NCBI RefSeq assembly: GCF_014212125.1
Contig: NZ_JACJVP010000026.1
Span: 1 to 64,000, forward strand
DNA length: 64,000 nucleotides
DNA from: Cohnella nanjingensis
GTDB lineage: Bacteria; Bacillota; Bacilli; Paenibacillales; Paenibacillaceae
Direction of reading: 5' to 3'
Of the stretch, positions 56,338 through 64,000 are shown piece by piece; within the stretch, counting starts at the first letter, position 1; every line of letters starts with the position of its first letter. Made by a program: the position numbers and the translations under genes. A model generated the notes under the pieces. That model had not been told where the DNA came from. It searched no databases and was given only the letters and a program-made list of their open reading frames with translations.

Positions 56338-57544
56338 CGACGCGCCTCGCCGCGTCGTCGTCGCAAGGCGCGAAGCCCGAAGGCCGGACGCGGCGGACCG
56401 CGGTCCGCGCGCCATCGCGCTCGGGATCCTCGTAAGCGAGCGGACGCGGACCGTAAGTCCGCAGCCGTTCGCCGAGGCGTTCTTCGTGCGCCGTCTGCTC
56501 GAAGCCGCTGCACGCCACGGACTGGACGCGTTCGCGTTCGATCCGTCGACCTGGGACGGCGCGCAGCGCACCGTTCAAGGCTGGCGGCGGTCGCCGGAAG
56601 GCGGCTGGCTCCGCGCGGAAGCGCGAGCGCCGGAAGTCCTCTACGACCGGGCCTGGCCGGATGGCGCCGCGGCGCGGTACCGATACCGGGAAGGCCTGTA
56701 TCGGATGAGATCGGACGGCCGGTTCACGCTGCTCAACGGGAGGCTCCCCGGCAAAGCCGAGGTGCAGCGGGCGCTGTCCCGCTGCGAAGACGTCCGGGCG
56801 ATCCTGCCGCCCAGCGCGCGCTATCGCGGTCCCGCTTCGCTCTCCGGCTGGCTGCAGTCGCAAGGTGAATCCGCGTTCCTGAAGCCCTCGCACGGCTCGC
56901 AAGGGCGCAGGGTCATGGCCGTCACCCGGCAGCGCGAAGCGGACGCGATCGCCATGACCGGCCGCGACGCCGCCAACCGGCCGTTCCGCTACGATCGGAT
57001 GGAGCAGGGAGAGGCGCTGCGTCGCATCGACCGGTGGATCGGCAGGCGCGCCTATCTGATGCAGCCCTTGCTCGATCTGCGAAGCGTGAAAGGCGAACCT
57101 TACGACCTGCGCGTGCTCATGCAGAAGGACGGCAGCGGGCGCTGGACCCGCACGGGGACCGCGGTGCGCTGCGGCTTGATCGGGTCGGTGACGGCGAACC
57201 TGCACGGCGGCGGCCGCGCGAAAAATGCGGACGACTACTTGTCCGCCCTGTTCGGGGAAGCGGCCTCCGCGGAGCTGCTGCAGGACGTCGAGCGCGTCTC
57301 CTTTGCCGTCGTCGCCCGACTGGAACATCTGTACGGCCGCTTCGCCGAACTCGGACTGGATTACGGAATCGACCGGGACCGCCGAATCTGGTTCCTGGAA
57401 GCGAACACCAAGCCCGGCCGCGCCGCCATGACGTGCGCCGGACCGGCGGCCGTTCAGCTAGCCGCGGATAGACCGCTCGCCTACGCGCGATACATCCTGC
57501 TTCGATCATCTGGGAGGGTATTCCATGAGTTTGACCCTATGTAA
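56312..57544 (+). CDS. YheC/YheD-family ATP-grasp protein, paralogue 2 (short, divergent)
   Basis: A 410-residue member without the N-terminal beta domain: after an Arg-rich leader the core starts at ALGILVSERTR (near 36). It has PEVLYDRAWPDG, AFLKPSHGSQGRRVMAV, YDLRVLMQKDGSGRWTRTG and LGLDYGIDRDRRIWFLEANTKPGR. It differs from its neighbours: the Gly loop reads GSQGRR rather than GxGxG, and the usual NK pair before the ATP-grasp domain is GK (LNGRLPGKAEV). It may therefore be catalytically altered. The ATG overlaps paralogue 1 by 26 bases and lacks a good ribosome binding site, so it depends on coupling. Very rich in Ala and Arg. Confidence 0.88.
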   Translation: MPAISPDFDDAPRRVVVARREARRPDAADRGPRAIALGILVSERTRTVSPQPFAEAFFVRRLLEAAARHGLDAFAFDPSTWDGAQRTVQGWRRSPEGGWLRAEARAPEVLYDRAWPDGAAARYRYREGLYRMRSDGRFTLLNGRLPGKAEVQRALSRCEDVRAILPPSARYRGPASLSGWLQSQGESAFLKPSHGSQGRRVMAVTRQREADAIAMTGRDAANRPFRYDRMEQGEALRRIDRWIGRRAYLMQPLLDLRSVKGEPYDLRVLMQKDGSGRWTRTGTAVRCGLIGSVTANLHGGGRAKNADDYLSALFGEAASAELLQDVERVSFAVVARLEHLYGRFAELGLDYGIDRDRRIWFLEANTKPGRAAMTCAGPAAVQLAADRPLAYARYILLRSSGRVFHEFDPM

Positions 57545-58898
57545 CGTCCATTTCACGCAGCAGCCCGAGCGGATCGTATGGGTATCCAGCCCGCTCGCCA
57601 AGCTGCTGAATCTCAACGGGCGCAAGACGATCAACGTCAAGCTCGGCCGCGACGTCGTTCCCGCAATCATTCGCACCGTCAAGCGCAAAGGCCATCATCT
57701 CTTCCTCTCCGCCGGCCTTCGCCGCTCCGTCCGCATCCCGAAGTCGGGGAACGTCTACATCGCGAACGCCGACAACGAAGAGATCCAGCTCGGCCCGCTC
57801 ATCGGCGTGCTGACGGACGGATCGCGGACGCCCGGCGCCCCCTTCGGTCCTCGCACGGGTTTCGTCCGCCAACTGCTGGCGATGGGGCAGAAAAAAGCGT
57901 ATATGTTCGCCTTCACGCCCCGGGACATCAACTGGCAGCAGGAGACGGTTCACGGATGGTTCCTGGACGGGGGCGGCGGCTGGATCCGCAAGGTCGTGGC
58001 GCTGCCCGACGTCGTCTACAACCGCCTGCCGAGCCGCCGCGCGGAGACCAGCTCCGCCATTACGTCGCTGCGCGAGAAATTCGTCAAGCGCCAGATTCCG
58101 TTTTTCAACTGGAGCTTCTTCAACAAGTCCGACGTCTACACGCTGCTGGATAAGGATCCGGAAGCGCTGCGCCATCTGCCCGAATCGGTCAACAATCCAT
58201 CCTCGGAGAATATCAAGGAACTGCTCGAGAAGCATCAATTCCTTTACTATAAGCCGACGGGCGGCAGCCTCGGCATGGGCATCTACCGCCTGACCTACCA
58301 TCCTCGCCGGGGCTACTTCGTCCGTTACCGCAGGGGCTCGAGCAACGTGCTGCTTCGTTTCTCCAACTTCCCGAGCCTGATGAAGATGCTGCGGGCCCGC
58401 CACGGCGTCGGCTTGTCGGGCTATGTCGTCCAGCAAGGGATCCGGCTGATCGAGATCGACAACTGCCCGATTGACTTCCGCTTCCACATGCACAAGGACG
58501 GCAGCAACGACTGGGTCGTCGCCGGCATCGGCGCCAAAAAAGCCGGTCGGGGCAGCGTGACGACGCATATCAAAAACGGCGGTCAGCTGATGACGCCCGA
58601 ACAGGCGCTTAGCCGAACGTTCGGCGACCGGGCGGGAGAAGTGCTTCGGGAGGCGAAAGACGTCGCCGTCCGGCTGTCCGAATCGATCGAGCGCAATTAC
58701 AGCCATACCCTCGGCGAGCTCGGCCTCGACATCGGCATCGACCGCGACGGCGAGGTATGGATGTTCGAAGCGAACGCGAAGCCCGGCCGCTCCATCTTCA
58801 AGCATCCGGCGCTGAAGGAACAAGGGAGGGCGTCGCTCGGCTATATTCTGGACCACTGCCTGTACTTGAGCAAATTCCGAAAGAAGGATGAATCGTGA
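57525..58898 (+). CDS. YheC/YheD-family ATP-grasp protein, paralogue 3 (long form)
   Basis: A 457-residue member with the N-terminal beta domain (about 1-92: RIVWVSSPLAKLLNLNGRK, then FLSAGLRRSVRIPKSGNV). The core starts at GPLIGVLTDG and carries PDVVYNRLPSRR, FFNWSFFNKSDVYTLL, YYKPTGGSLGMGIYRL (near 245), VQQGIRLIEIDNCPIDFRF and LGLDIGIDRDGEVWMFEANAKPGR (near 415). All ATP-grasp positions look intact. GGGAGGG lies before the ATG, which overlaps the end of paralogue 2 by 20 bases. Confidence 0.92.
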   Translation: MSLTLCNVHFTQQPERIVWVSSPLAKLLNLNGRKTINVKLGRDVVPAIIRTVKRKGHHLFLSAGLRRSVRIPKSGNVYIANADNEEIQLGPLIGVLTDGSRTPGAPFGPRTGFVRQLLAMGQKKAYMFAFTPRDINWQQETVHGWFLDGGGGWIRKVVALPDVVYNRLPSRRAETSSAITSLREKFVKRQIPFFNWSFFNKSDVYTLLDKDPEALRHLPESVNNPSSENIKELLEKHQFLYYKPTGGSLGMGIYRLTYHPRRGYFVRYRRGSSNVLLRFSNFPSLMKMLRARHGVGLSGYVVQQGIRLIEIDNCPIDFRFHMHKDGSNDWVVAGIGAKKAGRGSVTTHIKNGGQLMTPEQALSRTFGDRAGEVLREAKDVAVRLSESIERNYSHTLGELGLDIGIDRDGEVWMFEANAKPGRSIFKHPALKEQGRASLGYILDHCLYLSKFRKKDES

Positions 58899-60067
58899 TG
58901 AGGCGGGGAGCGAAAGCCGACGTTTCTTCCTTCGCGGAGACGGCAAGCCAAGGGAAGCCGGTGCTGGCAATCCTCACGATCGACGACGAGATCCAGCTGT
59001 TCCGGGGCAACCGGCATAACTTCGCCGATCTGCTGCAGACCGGAGAAGCGCAAGGATTCCTGACGTACGTGGTCACGGTCAAGAACCTGAAGCTCGCGAG
59101 CGAGCGGGTCGTCGGATACGCATACGACGCCGCCAAAGATCAGTGGGATCAAGCTTGGTATCCCCGGCCGAACTTCGTCTACAACCGCATTCCGCAGCGC
59201 GAAGACGAGCGGCTGCCGTGGGTGAAAAAGAAACTGACGGCGGTCGCGAGACACCCCGATATGATCCTGTTCAACCGGCGCTTCTTCAATAAATGGACGC
59301 TGTTCAAGTGGCTGAACGAGACGAAGGAAACGCGGTCCTACGTGCCGGAGACCCGACGGCTCACCGAGCCGCTGGTGCTCTCCGCCCTGCTGAAGCGGCA
59401 TCCGCAGCTCTACTTGAAGCCGGTCATGGGAAAAGCCGGCGTCGGCATCATGAAAGTCAAGGTGCTCCCGGAGAAACAGCTCCCCTACCGGCTGCAGATT
59501 CAGGAGGAGAAGGGAAGCCGCACGTACCACTGCGGGACGCTCTCCCGGCTGTGGACGCGGATCCGCAACCAATCGAAGGCGTCCGGCGAGCCGTACATCG
59601 CCCAGCAGGGCATCGCGCTGGCCTCGGTGAACGACCGGCCGTTCGATCTGCGGGCGTTGATCCAGAAAAATCAAAACGGCGCCTGGGAGCTGACCGGCAT
59701 CGGCGCGCGGCTGGCGGGCAACTCCAGCATCACGACGCATGTGCCGCGCGGCGGCAGCATCGAGGATCCGGAGAAGCTGCTCGTGTCCGTCTTCGGTCAG
59801 GAGAAGGCGCAGCGCGTCTTCGGGAAGGTGAAGAACACCGCCGTGCTGCTCGCTCGTCAGATCGAGCGCTCCTCCAAAAACAAACTCTGCGAGATGTCGA
59901 TGGACCTCGGCGTCGACGCGACCGGCCACGTATGGTTCTTCGAAGCCAACTCGAAGCCGATGAAGTTCGACGAGCCGCACATCCGGCAGAAGTCGCTCGA
60001 GCGCATCTTCCAATACAGCCAGTATCTCTACCGCCAGTCGCAGCATAAAGGAGGCCTCTACCGATGA
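58898..60067 (+). CDS. YheC/YheD-family ATP-grasp protein, paralogue 4 (short form)
   Basis: A 389-residue member lacking the N-terminal beta domain; the core begins near residue 22 at PVLAILTIDDE. It has PNFVYNRIPQRED, ILFNRRFFNKWTLFKWL, LYLKPVMGKAGVGIMKV (near 165), IAQQGIALASVNDRPFDLRAL and MSMDLGVDATGHVWFFEANSKPMK (near 345). The start overlaps the stop of paralogue 3 (TGATG at 58896-58900); a GTG one codon earlier is also possible. AAGGA lies nine bases upstream. Its stop overlaps the acetyltransferase start. Confidence 0.92.
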   Translation: MRRGAKADVSSFAETASQGKPVLAILTIDDEIQLFRGNRHNFADLLQTGEAQGFLTYVVTVKNLKLASERVVGYAYDAAKDQWDQAWYPRPNFVYNRIPQREDERLPWVKKKLTAVARHPDMILFNRRFFNKWTLFKWLNETKETRSYVPETRRLTEPLVLSALLKRHPQLYLKPVMGKAGVGIMKVKVLPEKQLPYRLQIQEEKGSRTYHCGTLSRLWTRIRNQSKASGEPYIAQQGIALASVNDRPFDLRALIQKNQNGAWELTGIGARLAGNSSITTHVPRGGSIEDPEKLLVSVFGQEKAQRVFGKVKNTAVLLARQIERSSKNKLCEMSMDLGVDATGHVWFFEANSKPMKFDEPHIRQKSLERIFQYSQYLYRQSQHKGGLYR

Positions 60068-60606
60068 TCGTCCGGCTATTGACATCGGAGGAGTGGGACC
60101 GGTCGCGCTTCGCGATGCTGCGCTTCGTCCTGCGCCACGGCGAGCGCCGCATCACCCAAGCCGGCTGGCGGCGGATGGTGACGGCGAGCGCGGCGACGCT
60201 CGCCGAACCGGGCACGGCCGTCGCGGTCGCCTTCACCGCCTGCGGGCAGCCGGCGGGCGTCGCCTTCGCCCAAGGCTACGGCGAAGGCGCCTGCGTGGTC
60301 GCCGTGCATCCGGCGCTGCGCGGCCGCGGCATCGGCCGCCGCTTGCTGCAGCATCTCGCGGAGCCATGGGGACGGCTGTCATGCAGCGTCGCCTCCGACA
60401 ACCCGGCCAGCCTCGCCATGTGCTACGCGGCGGGCTTCGCCGCCTCGGGCACGCATGCCGGTCCGACGGGCAAGCCGACGCTGCGGCTGGTCTGGCGGCC
60501 GGGCGCGCCGGAAGCCGAGCCCGCGGCCGCACCCGCCCGGCATCGTCGCGGCGCGGTCGCCGAACCTAAAGCCGCCGTCTCGCTGACGGCGGCCGAACGG
60601 AGGTGA
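60064..60606 (+). CDS. GNAT family N-acetyltransferase within the ATP-grasp operon
   Basis: A 180-residue GNAT protein. The acetyl-CoA motif A is VVAVHPALRGRGIGRRLLQHL (near 85), followed by CSVASDNPASLAMCYAAGF (motif B). The C-terminal 35 residues are an Ala/Arg/Pro-rich tail. The ATG overlaps the end of paralogue 4 by four bases (ATGA) and the next gene starts 4 bases after its stop, so it is a true member of the operon rather than a chance neighbour. It may acetylate the substrate or product of the ATP-grasp enzymes; that is inference. Confidence 0.88.
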   Translation: MIVRLLTSEEWDRSRFAMLRFVLRHGERRITQAGWRRMVTASAATLAEPGTAVAVAFTACGQPAGVAFAQGYGEGACVVAVHPALRGRGIGRRLLQHLAEPWGRLSCSVASDNPASLAMCYAAGFAASGTHAGPTGKPTLRLVWRPGAPEAEPAAAPARHRRGAVAEPKAAVSLTAAERR

Positions 60607-60610
60607 GTCC

Positions 60611-61855
60611 GTGGCGCCGCTGCCTGTATTGGGCATCCTAACGCTCTATCTGAACGACCGCAAAGTGCTGGAAGAGCGGTCCGTCTACGAGAAGATGATC
60701 GTAGCCGGCCAGAAGCTCGGGATGAACGTCTACGTATTCACGCCCGACGACGTCGACGACGCGAACGAACGCATCAACGCGATGATCTTCAAGCCGGAGA
60801 CGAAGAGCTGGCACCGCAAATGGATGAAGTTCCCCAACCTCGTCTACGACCGGTGCCGCATTCAGCGGAGCCGACGGTTCGAGCAGCTGCTCGCCTTTCG
60901 CCGCAAATACGGCCACCTGACCTTCCTCAACCGGCCTTTGCGCAACAAGTGGACCGTGTACCGGACGCTCGGCAAAGTGCCGGCTTTCCGCGACCATCTC
61001 CCGTCGACCCGGCTCTTGCAGTCGAACGATGACGTGATCTCGCTGCTTCGGAAGCATTCGCTCGTGTACGTCAAACCGATCAACGGCACCGGCGGGCGCG
61101 GCATCCTGCGCATCGAGAGGCTGAACGGCGGGTCATTCAGCCTGCAGGGACGCGACCATACGCGCCGCATCGTCGCGCCGAGGCGCGTCAGCCGGCAACA
61201 GCTGCCTGCCGCCCTCAGGGCCTGGAATACCAACGGAGACCGTTATATCGCGCAGCAAGGTCTCCATATCAAGCTTCCGAGCGGCCGCGTGCACGACTAC
61301 CGCATGCTCGTGCAGAAGAACGGATCCGGGGAATGGGAAGTGACGGGCTGCGCGGGCCGCGTCGGACCGCCGCGCAGCATCACCTCCAACCTGCATGGCG
61401 GCGGCGAAGCCGTCTCCATGAACGCGTTGCTCCGCCAATGGGTCGACAACGAGGACCGGCTGCACCAGATTCGGAACACGGCGGAGTCTCTCGGCATCGG
61501 CGTCGCGCGGCACCTGGAATCGACCTACGGCGCGCTGTGCGAGCTGGCCCTTGATCTGGCCATCGACCGCCGGGGACGCGTCTGGCTGCTCGAGGTCAAT
61601 CCGAAGCCTGCGCGCGAGGTTTTCATCCAGGCGGGCGAAAAGGAAGCCTACCGTACGGCCATCCGGCGCCCCATAGAATATGCCTTGTGGCTTTACGGAC
61701 AGCGGCGCGGCCGGAGCAAACCGCCCGCCGGCGCCCAGCGGACGAACGGCCCCTCCGCCCGGCCCGACTCCCGGCCCGACTCCCGAACAGGCGCCCACCG
61801 GTCGAACGTATCGTCCCAGACCGGCTTCGATCTCCGGGACGCGGAGCCCTCGTGA
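60611..61855 (+). CDS. YheC/YheD-family ATP-grasp protein, paralogue 5 (short form)
   Basis: A 414-residue member without the N-terminal beta domain; begins MAPLPVLGILTLYLNDRKVL. Core motifs are PNLVYDRCRIQRS, TFLNRPLRNKWTVYRTL, VYVKPINGTGGRGILRI (near 155), IAQQGLHIKLPSGRVHDYRML and LALDLAIDRRGRVWLLEVNPKPAR (near 325). About 50 C-terminal residues are a disordered Arg/Ser/Pro tail. GTG start directly behind a full GGAGGTGA site. Last gene of the operon, followed by a terminator. Confidence 0.92.
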   Translation: MAPLPVLGILTLYLNDRKVLEERSVYEKMIVAGQKLGMNVYVFTPDDVDDANERINAMIFKPETKSWHRKWMKFPNLVYDRCRIQRSRRFEQLLAFRRKYGHLTFLNRPLRNKWTVYRTLGKVPAFRDHLPSTRLLQSNDDVISLLRKHSLVYVKPINGTGGRGILRIERLNGGSFSLQGRDHTRRIVAPRRVSRQQLPAALRAWNTNGDRYIAQQGLHIKLPSGRVHDYRMLVQKNGSGEWEVTGCAGRVGPPRSITSNLHGGGEAVSMNALLRQWVDNEDRLHQIRNTAESLGIGVARHLESTYGALCELALDLAIDRRGRVWLLEVNPKPAREVFIQAGEKEAYRTAIRRPIEYALWLYGQRRGRSKPPAGAQRTNGPSARPDSRPDSRTGAHRSNVSSQTGFDLRDAEPS

Positions 61856-61886
61856 GGCCGGACCGGAGGCATTCCCGGTAAAATCG

Positions 61887-61949
61887 AATCCCCCTGCGCG
61901 TTCCTTCCTGCGGCAACGGACCCGCTGGATTCGCTTCAGGGGGATTTTT
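61887..61949 (+). terminator. Terminator of the YheC/YheD operon
   Basis: The ten-base arms AATCCCCCTG (61887-61896) and CAGGGGGATT (61937-61946) enclose a 40-base loop and are followed by TTT on the plus strand. Confidence 0.75.
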
Positions 61950-62071
61950 GCGGATTCTTCGAGCGTTTGCCGCGTCCGAGAGGACCCGTCACGAACCGCA
62001 ACGCCATGCGCACGGCTTTGCGCGAGGTGAAAACAGCTAACCGCTGCTGCCGCCGGCGCTGCCCTTCCAAC

Positions 62072-62112
62072 AAGCAAACAACCTTACTCCGGTCGAACGC
62101 CGGAATAAGGTT
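62072..62112 (-). terminator. Terminator after the HAD hydrolase gene
   Basis: A 13-base stem with one mismatch (62080-62092 with 62100-62112), followed on the minus strand by GTTTGCTTG. Confidence 0.75.
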
Positions 62113-62145
62113 GCTGAGCCGTCTCTCTCGAAATAGACGCGGATC

Positions 62146-62820
62146 TCAATCGGTTTCGACGAGCGCGAGCAGCTCCGGGAAGCTGCGGATGACGGCATCC
62201 GAGCCTTCCAGCTCTCCTTCGCGCCGGAAGCCGGCATAGTCGCATCCGACGACGAACAGCCCGTTGCGCTTGCCCGCCTCGACGTCGGACGAGCGGTCGC
62301 CGACCATCCAAGCGGACTGAATGCCGTGGCGGTCGAGCAGGATCCGCACGAGGTCTGCCTTCGATGCCGTCTCGTATTCGCCCGCGCTGTAGAAGCCTTC
62401 GAACAAGTCGCCGATGCCGCGAAGCTGCGGCACTTCCTTGACGTAGGTCTCCAGCCCGTTGCTCGCGACGAACAGCCGGACGCCGAGCCCTTTGAGGCGC
62501 CGTAGCGTCTCCGGCACGCCCTCGTAGAGATCGCCGCGCCCTTCCCGCAGCTCCTCCATCTCGTATTGCAGGAGCAGGTCGTTCGCGCGGGCATGCGCGG
62601 CCGGCGAACCGTCCGGCATGACGCGCTGCCAGATATGCTCGAGCAGCATCCCTAGCGAGCCCAGCAGGAGCTCGACGGGAGGCTGCGGCGACTCGTACAA
62701 TCCTTCTTCCTTGAGTTTGTTGAAAACGCGGGTATGGACCGTCTCGAGGAGCGTCTCTGTGCGGAACAGCGTACCGTCGAGATCGAACAGCATCGCTTCC
62801 GGCAATCCTTGTCGTGTCAT
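62146..62820 (-). CDS. HAD-family phosphatase
   Basis: A haloacid-dehalogenase-like phosphatase of 224 residues (phosphoglycolate phosphatase-like group). Motif I is MLFDLDGTLFRTE with the nucleophile Asp near residue 13. Motif II is LFVASNG (near 120), motif III the Lys in TASKADLVRIL (near 155) and motif IV MVGDRSSDVEAGK (near 175). The helical cap domain lies between motifs I and II. ATG at 62820 has AAGGAG about seven bases upstream; an ATG ten codons earlier is not supported. Substrate unknown. Monocistronic. Confidence 0.9.
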   Translation of the reverse strand: MTRQGLPEAMLFDLDGTLFRTETLLETVHTRVFNKLKEEGLYESPQPPVELLLGSLGMLLEHIWQRVMPDGSPAAHARANDLLLQYEMEELREGRGDLYEGVPETLRRLKGLGVRLFVASNGLETYVKEVPQLRGIGDLFEGFYSAGEYETASKADLVRILLDRHGIQSAWMVGDRSSDVEAGKRNGLFVVGCDYAGFRREGELEGSDAVIRSFPELLALVETD

Positions 62821-63033
62821 GGGGATCTCCTTGGTTTTTCTCCCCATCATACCGGACGGACCTCATGGAGGCAACCGTCGTCAGCGCTGCCAACGGCGAT
62901 TTTTTTGCCCGCTCGGGGATTGGAGCCTCGCACGCGCGGCAACCGTAAACGCAGCGTCATCGGCGCGTTAACGACGCATTACCGCCCGCCGTTCGACTCG
63001 GTCCTCTCGCGGCGTCGCATGCCAGATGACGGC

Positions 63034-63068
63034 AAAAAGGCCGGCCCGATGATGGGCCGACCTTTTTG
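63034..63068. terminator. Terminator after the GH26 gene
   Basis: AAAAAGG.CGGCCC pairs with GGGCCG.CCTTTTT; the run of T on the minus strand serves the GH26 gene, and the symmetry would also stop plus-strand transcription. Confidence 0.88.
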
Positions 63069-63111
63069 CTCAAGCGATATCGCCGTTATGGTTCTCGTCT
63101 TCCGGGCAAGT

Positions 63112-64000
63112 TTATTTCTTCGTTATCCATATGGCTTTGGTCTTGGCGTCGCTCGCGAACCCGTATCCGAAATAGTCGGATACGGCGCGCAGGGGCAATC
63201 CTTGGAGCGTTCGGATCTCTCCGTTGAAGCCTTTGGACACTCTGCGCTTCACCAGATTGAACACTTTGGCGCGGGTGCCGTTCGACACGGTGGCCGTACG
63301 ACCTTTGATCGTCACCTTGAGTCCCAGCTGTTCCGAGAAGAAGCCGACGTCCGTGTAGAGCTGGTTCCCGGACTCGAAGTGGATGCCCCGCGCGGAGAAC
63401 GTCTCCTTGCGCGGCTTGGTCGCGGTCTCTTGAATGCCGGTGAGGTAATGCGGATTCTTGATCGTCTTGCGGTAGGCCGCCAGCAACTGCGCGTTGTCCG
63501 TGATCGAATAGTCGTTGATCTTGCGCGTCTCCGGCGCGTTCAGCACGTTGTTCACGTCGAAGTAATAGATCGACTTGACCCGCGGATATAGGCTCGGCAG
63601 GTTGTCGTACAGCCGCTTGATCTTGTTCTGGGCGAAATCCACGTGATACGACTTGTCCGTGATCGTGTAGTGCGTGGCCCCATACTCCGAGATCTGAATC
63701 GGCTTGCTTCCGCTGTAGGTGTTGTACACGTAATCCAGCAGCTTCAACGGATCTTCGTTATCGCCTCGGTCGTAGCGGTTGTCGTTGTGGTAGACGACAT
63801 TGTAGATATTGACCCCCACCCAGTCGACGTAACCGTCGCCGGGATAGAAGGAAGCCATCGTGGACTCGGGGAACGAGAACACCGTCCACACCATCGCGAC
63901 GTTCGGCGCCTCTTGAGCGAATACGCGGTGGACGAGCCGCCACTTGGCGACGTACTGCTCGGACTTGCCGGAGTATTCGGTCCACGTCCCGTTCATCTCG
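63112..64000 (-). CDS. Glycoside hydrolase family 26-type protein, 3' part (runs off the window)
   Basis: The C-terminal ~295 residues of a larger secreted glycosidase; the 5' end lies beyond 64000. The first visible residues EMNGTW are the GH26 acid/base motif. VDWVGVNIYNVVY follows, and the nucleophile Glu is in IQISEYGATH. After the catalytic barrel (to about visible residue 185) comes a region resembling the copper amine oxidase N-terminal-like (stalk) domain, often found on Paenibacillus surface proteins (SGNQLYTDVGFFSEQLGLKV, GLPLRAVSDYFGYGF). GH26 enzymes are mostly beta-mannanases; the specificity here cannot be told from the fragment. The window's last bases are open reading frame, so no start is given. 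Confidence 0.85.
   Translation of the reverse strand, partial: EMNGTWTEYSGKSEQYVAKWRLVHRVFAQEAPNVAMVWTVFSFPESTMASFYPGDGYVDWVGVNIYNVVYHNDNRYDRGDNEDPLKLLDYVYNTYSGSKPIQISEYGATHYTITDKSYHVDFAQNKIKRLYDNLPSLYPRVKSIYYFDVNNVLNAPETRKINDYSITDNAQLLAAYRKTIKNPHYLTGIQETATKPRKETFSARGIHFESGNQLYTDVGFFSEQLGLKVTIKGRTATVSNGTRAKVFNLVKRRVSKGFNGEIRTLQGLPLRAVSDYFGYGFASDAKTKAIWITKK

Overview
The window looks like the chromosome of an endospore-forming, high-GC member of the Paenibacillaceae (Paenibacillus/Cohnella type). This is inferred from GC-rich codon use, strong AGGAGG ribosome binding sites, many sporulation and germination genes (SpoVID-like, GerA/B/C, GerM, YheC/YheD), a YesM/YesN/LipO sugar-ABC module, and gene order that follows the Bacillus ysoA-tig-clpX-lonB-lonA-engB-hemA...-valS-folC region. 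No phage, insertion sequence or CRISPR array was seen.

Layout. (1) 1-31.3 kb, all minus strand, is a conserved housekeeping block. In transcription order (right to left) it holds a YsoA-like protein, trigger factor, ClpP, ClpX, IspG, a PCYCGC lipoprotein, a Cys-rich four-helix copper-binding protein, LonB, LonA, EngB, a 196-aa unknown, an orphan solute-binding lipoprotein, SpeD, the tetrapyrrole operon (hemA-hemX-precorrin-2 dehydrogenase-hemC-cobA/hemD-hemB-hemL), a SpoVID-like LysM protein, ValS behind a T-box leader, FolC and MurC. It ends in a 51-bp tandem repeat (12-356). (2) 31.4-37.1 kb holds tRNA-Gly(CCC), tRNA-Arg(TCT), small unknown genes, a lipoprotein and asparagine synthetase. 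(3) 37.2-44.3 kb, minus, is a complete carbohydrate ABC uptake operon (two permeases, binding lipoprotein) with its own YesN/YesM two-component pair. (4) 44.6-50.9 kb is a gerM-rph-rdgB cluster (minus) with a complete GerA-type germinant receptor operon lying between gerM and rph on the opposite strand. (5) 51.1-54.1 kb holds PgpA, a CE7 esterase and a metallo-beta-lactamase-fold protein. (6) 54.9-61.9 kb, plus, is a tight operon of five different YheC/YheD-type ATP-grasp genes and one GNAT acetyltransferase, preceded by a sigma-K-like promoter and an array of small palindromes. (7) 62.1-64 kb, minus, holds a HAD phosphatase and the 3' part of a GH26 glycosidase gene that runs off the window.

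The most unusual content is the five-paralogue ATP-grasp plus acetyltransferase operon, the germinant receptor operon between gerM and rph with a sigma-G-like promoter, and three kinds of non-coding repeat: the 51-bp tandem array, a 98-bp dispersed element present twice, and a GTTG-N8-CAAC palindrome array. Start codons were chosen by ribosome-binding-site spacing and family alignment from memory; no database search was possible.
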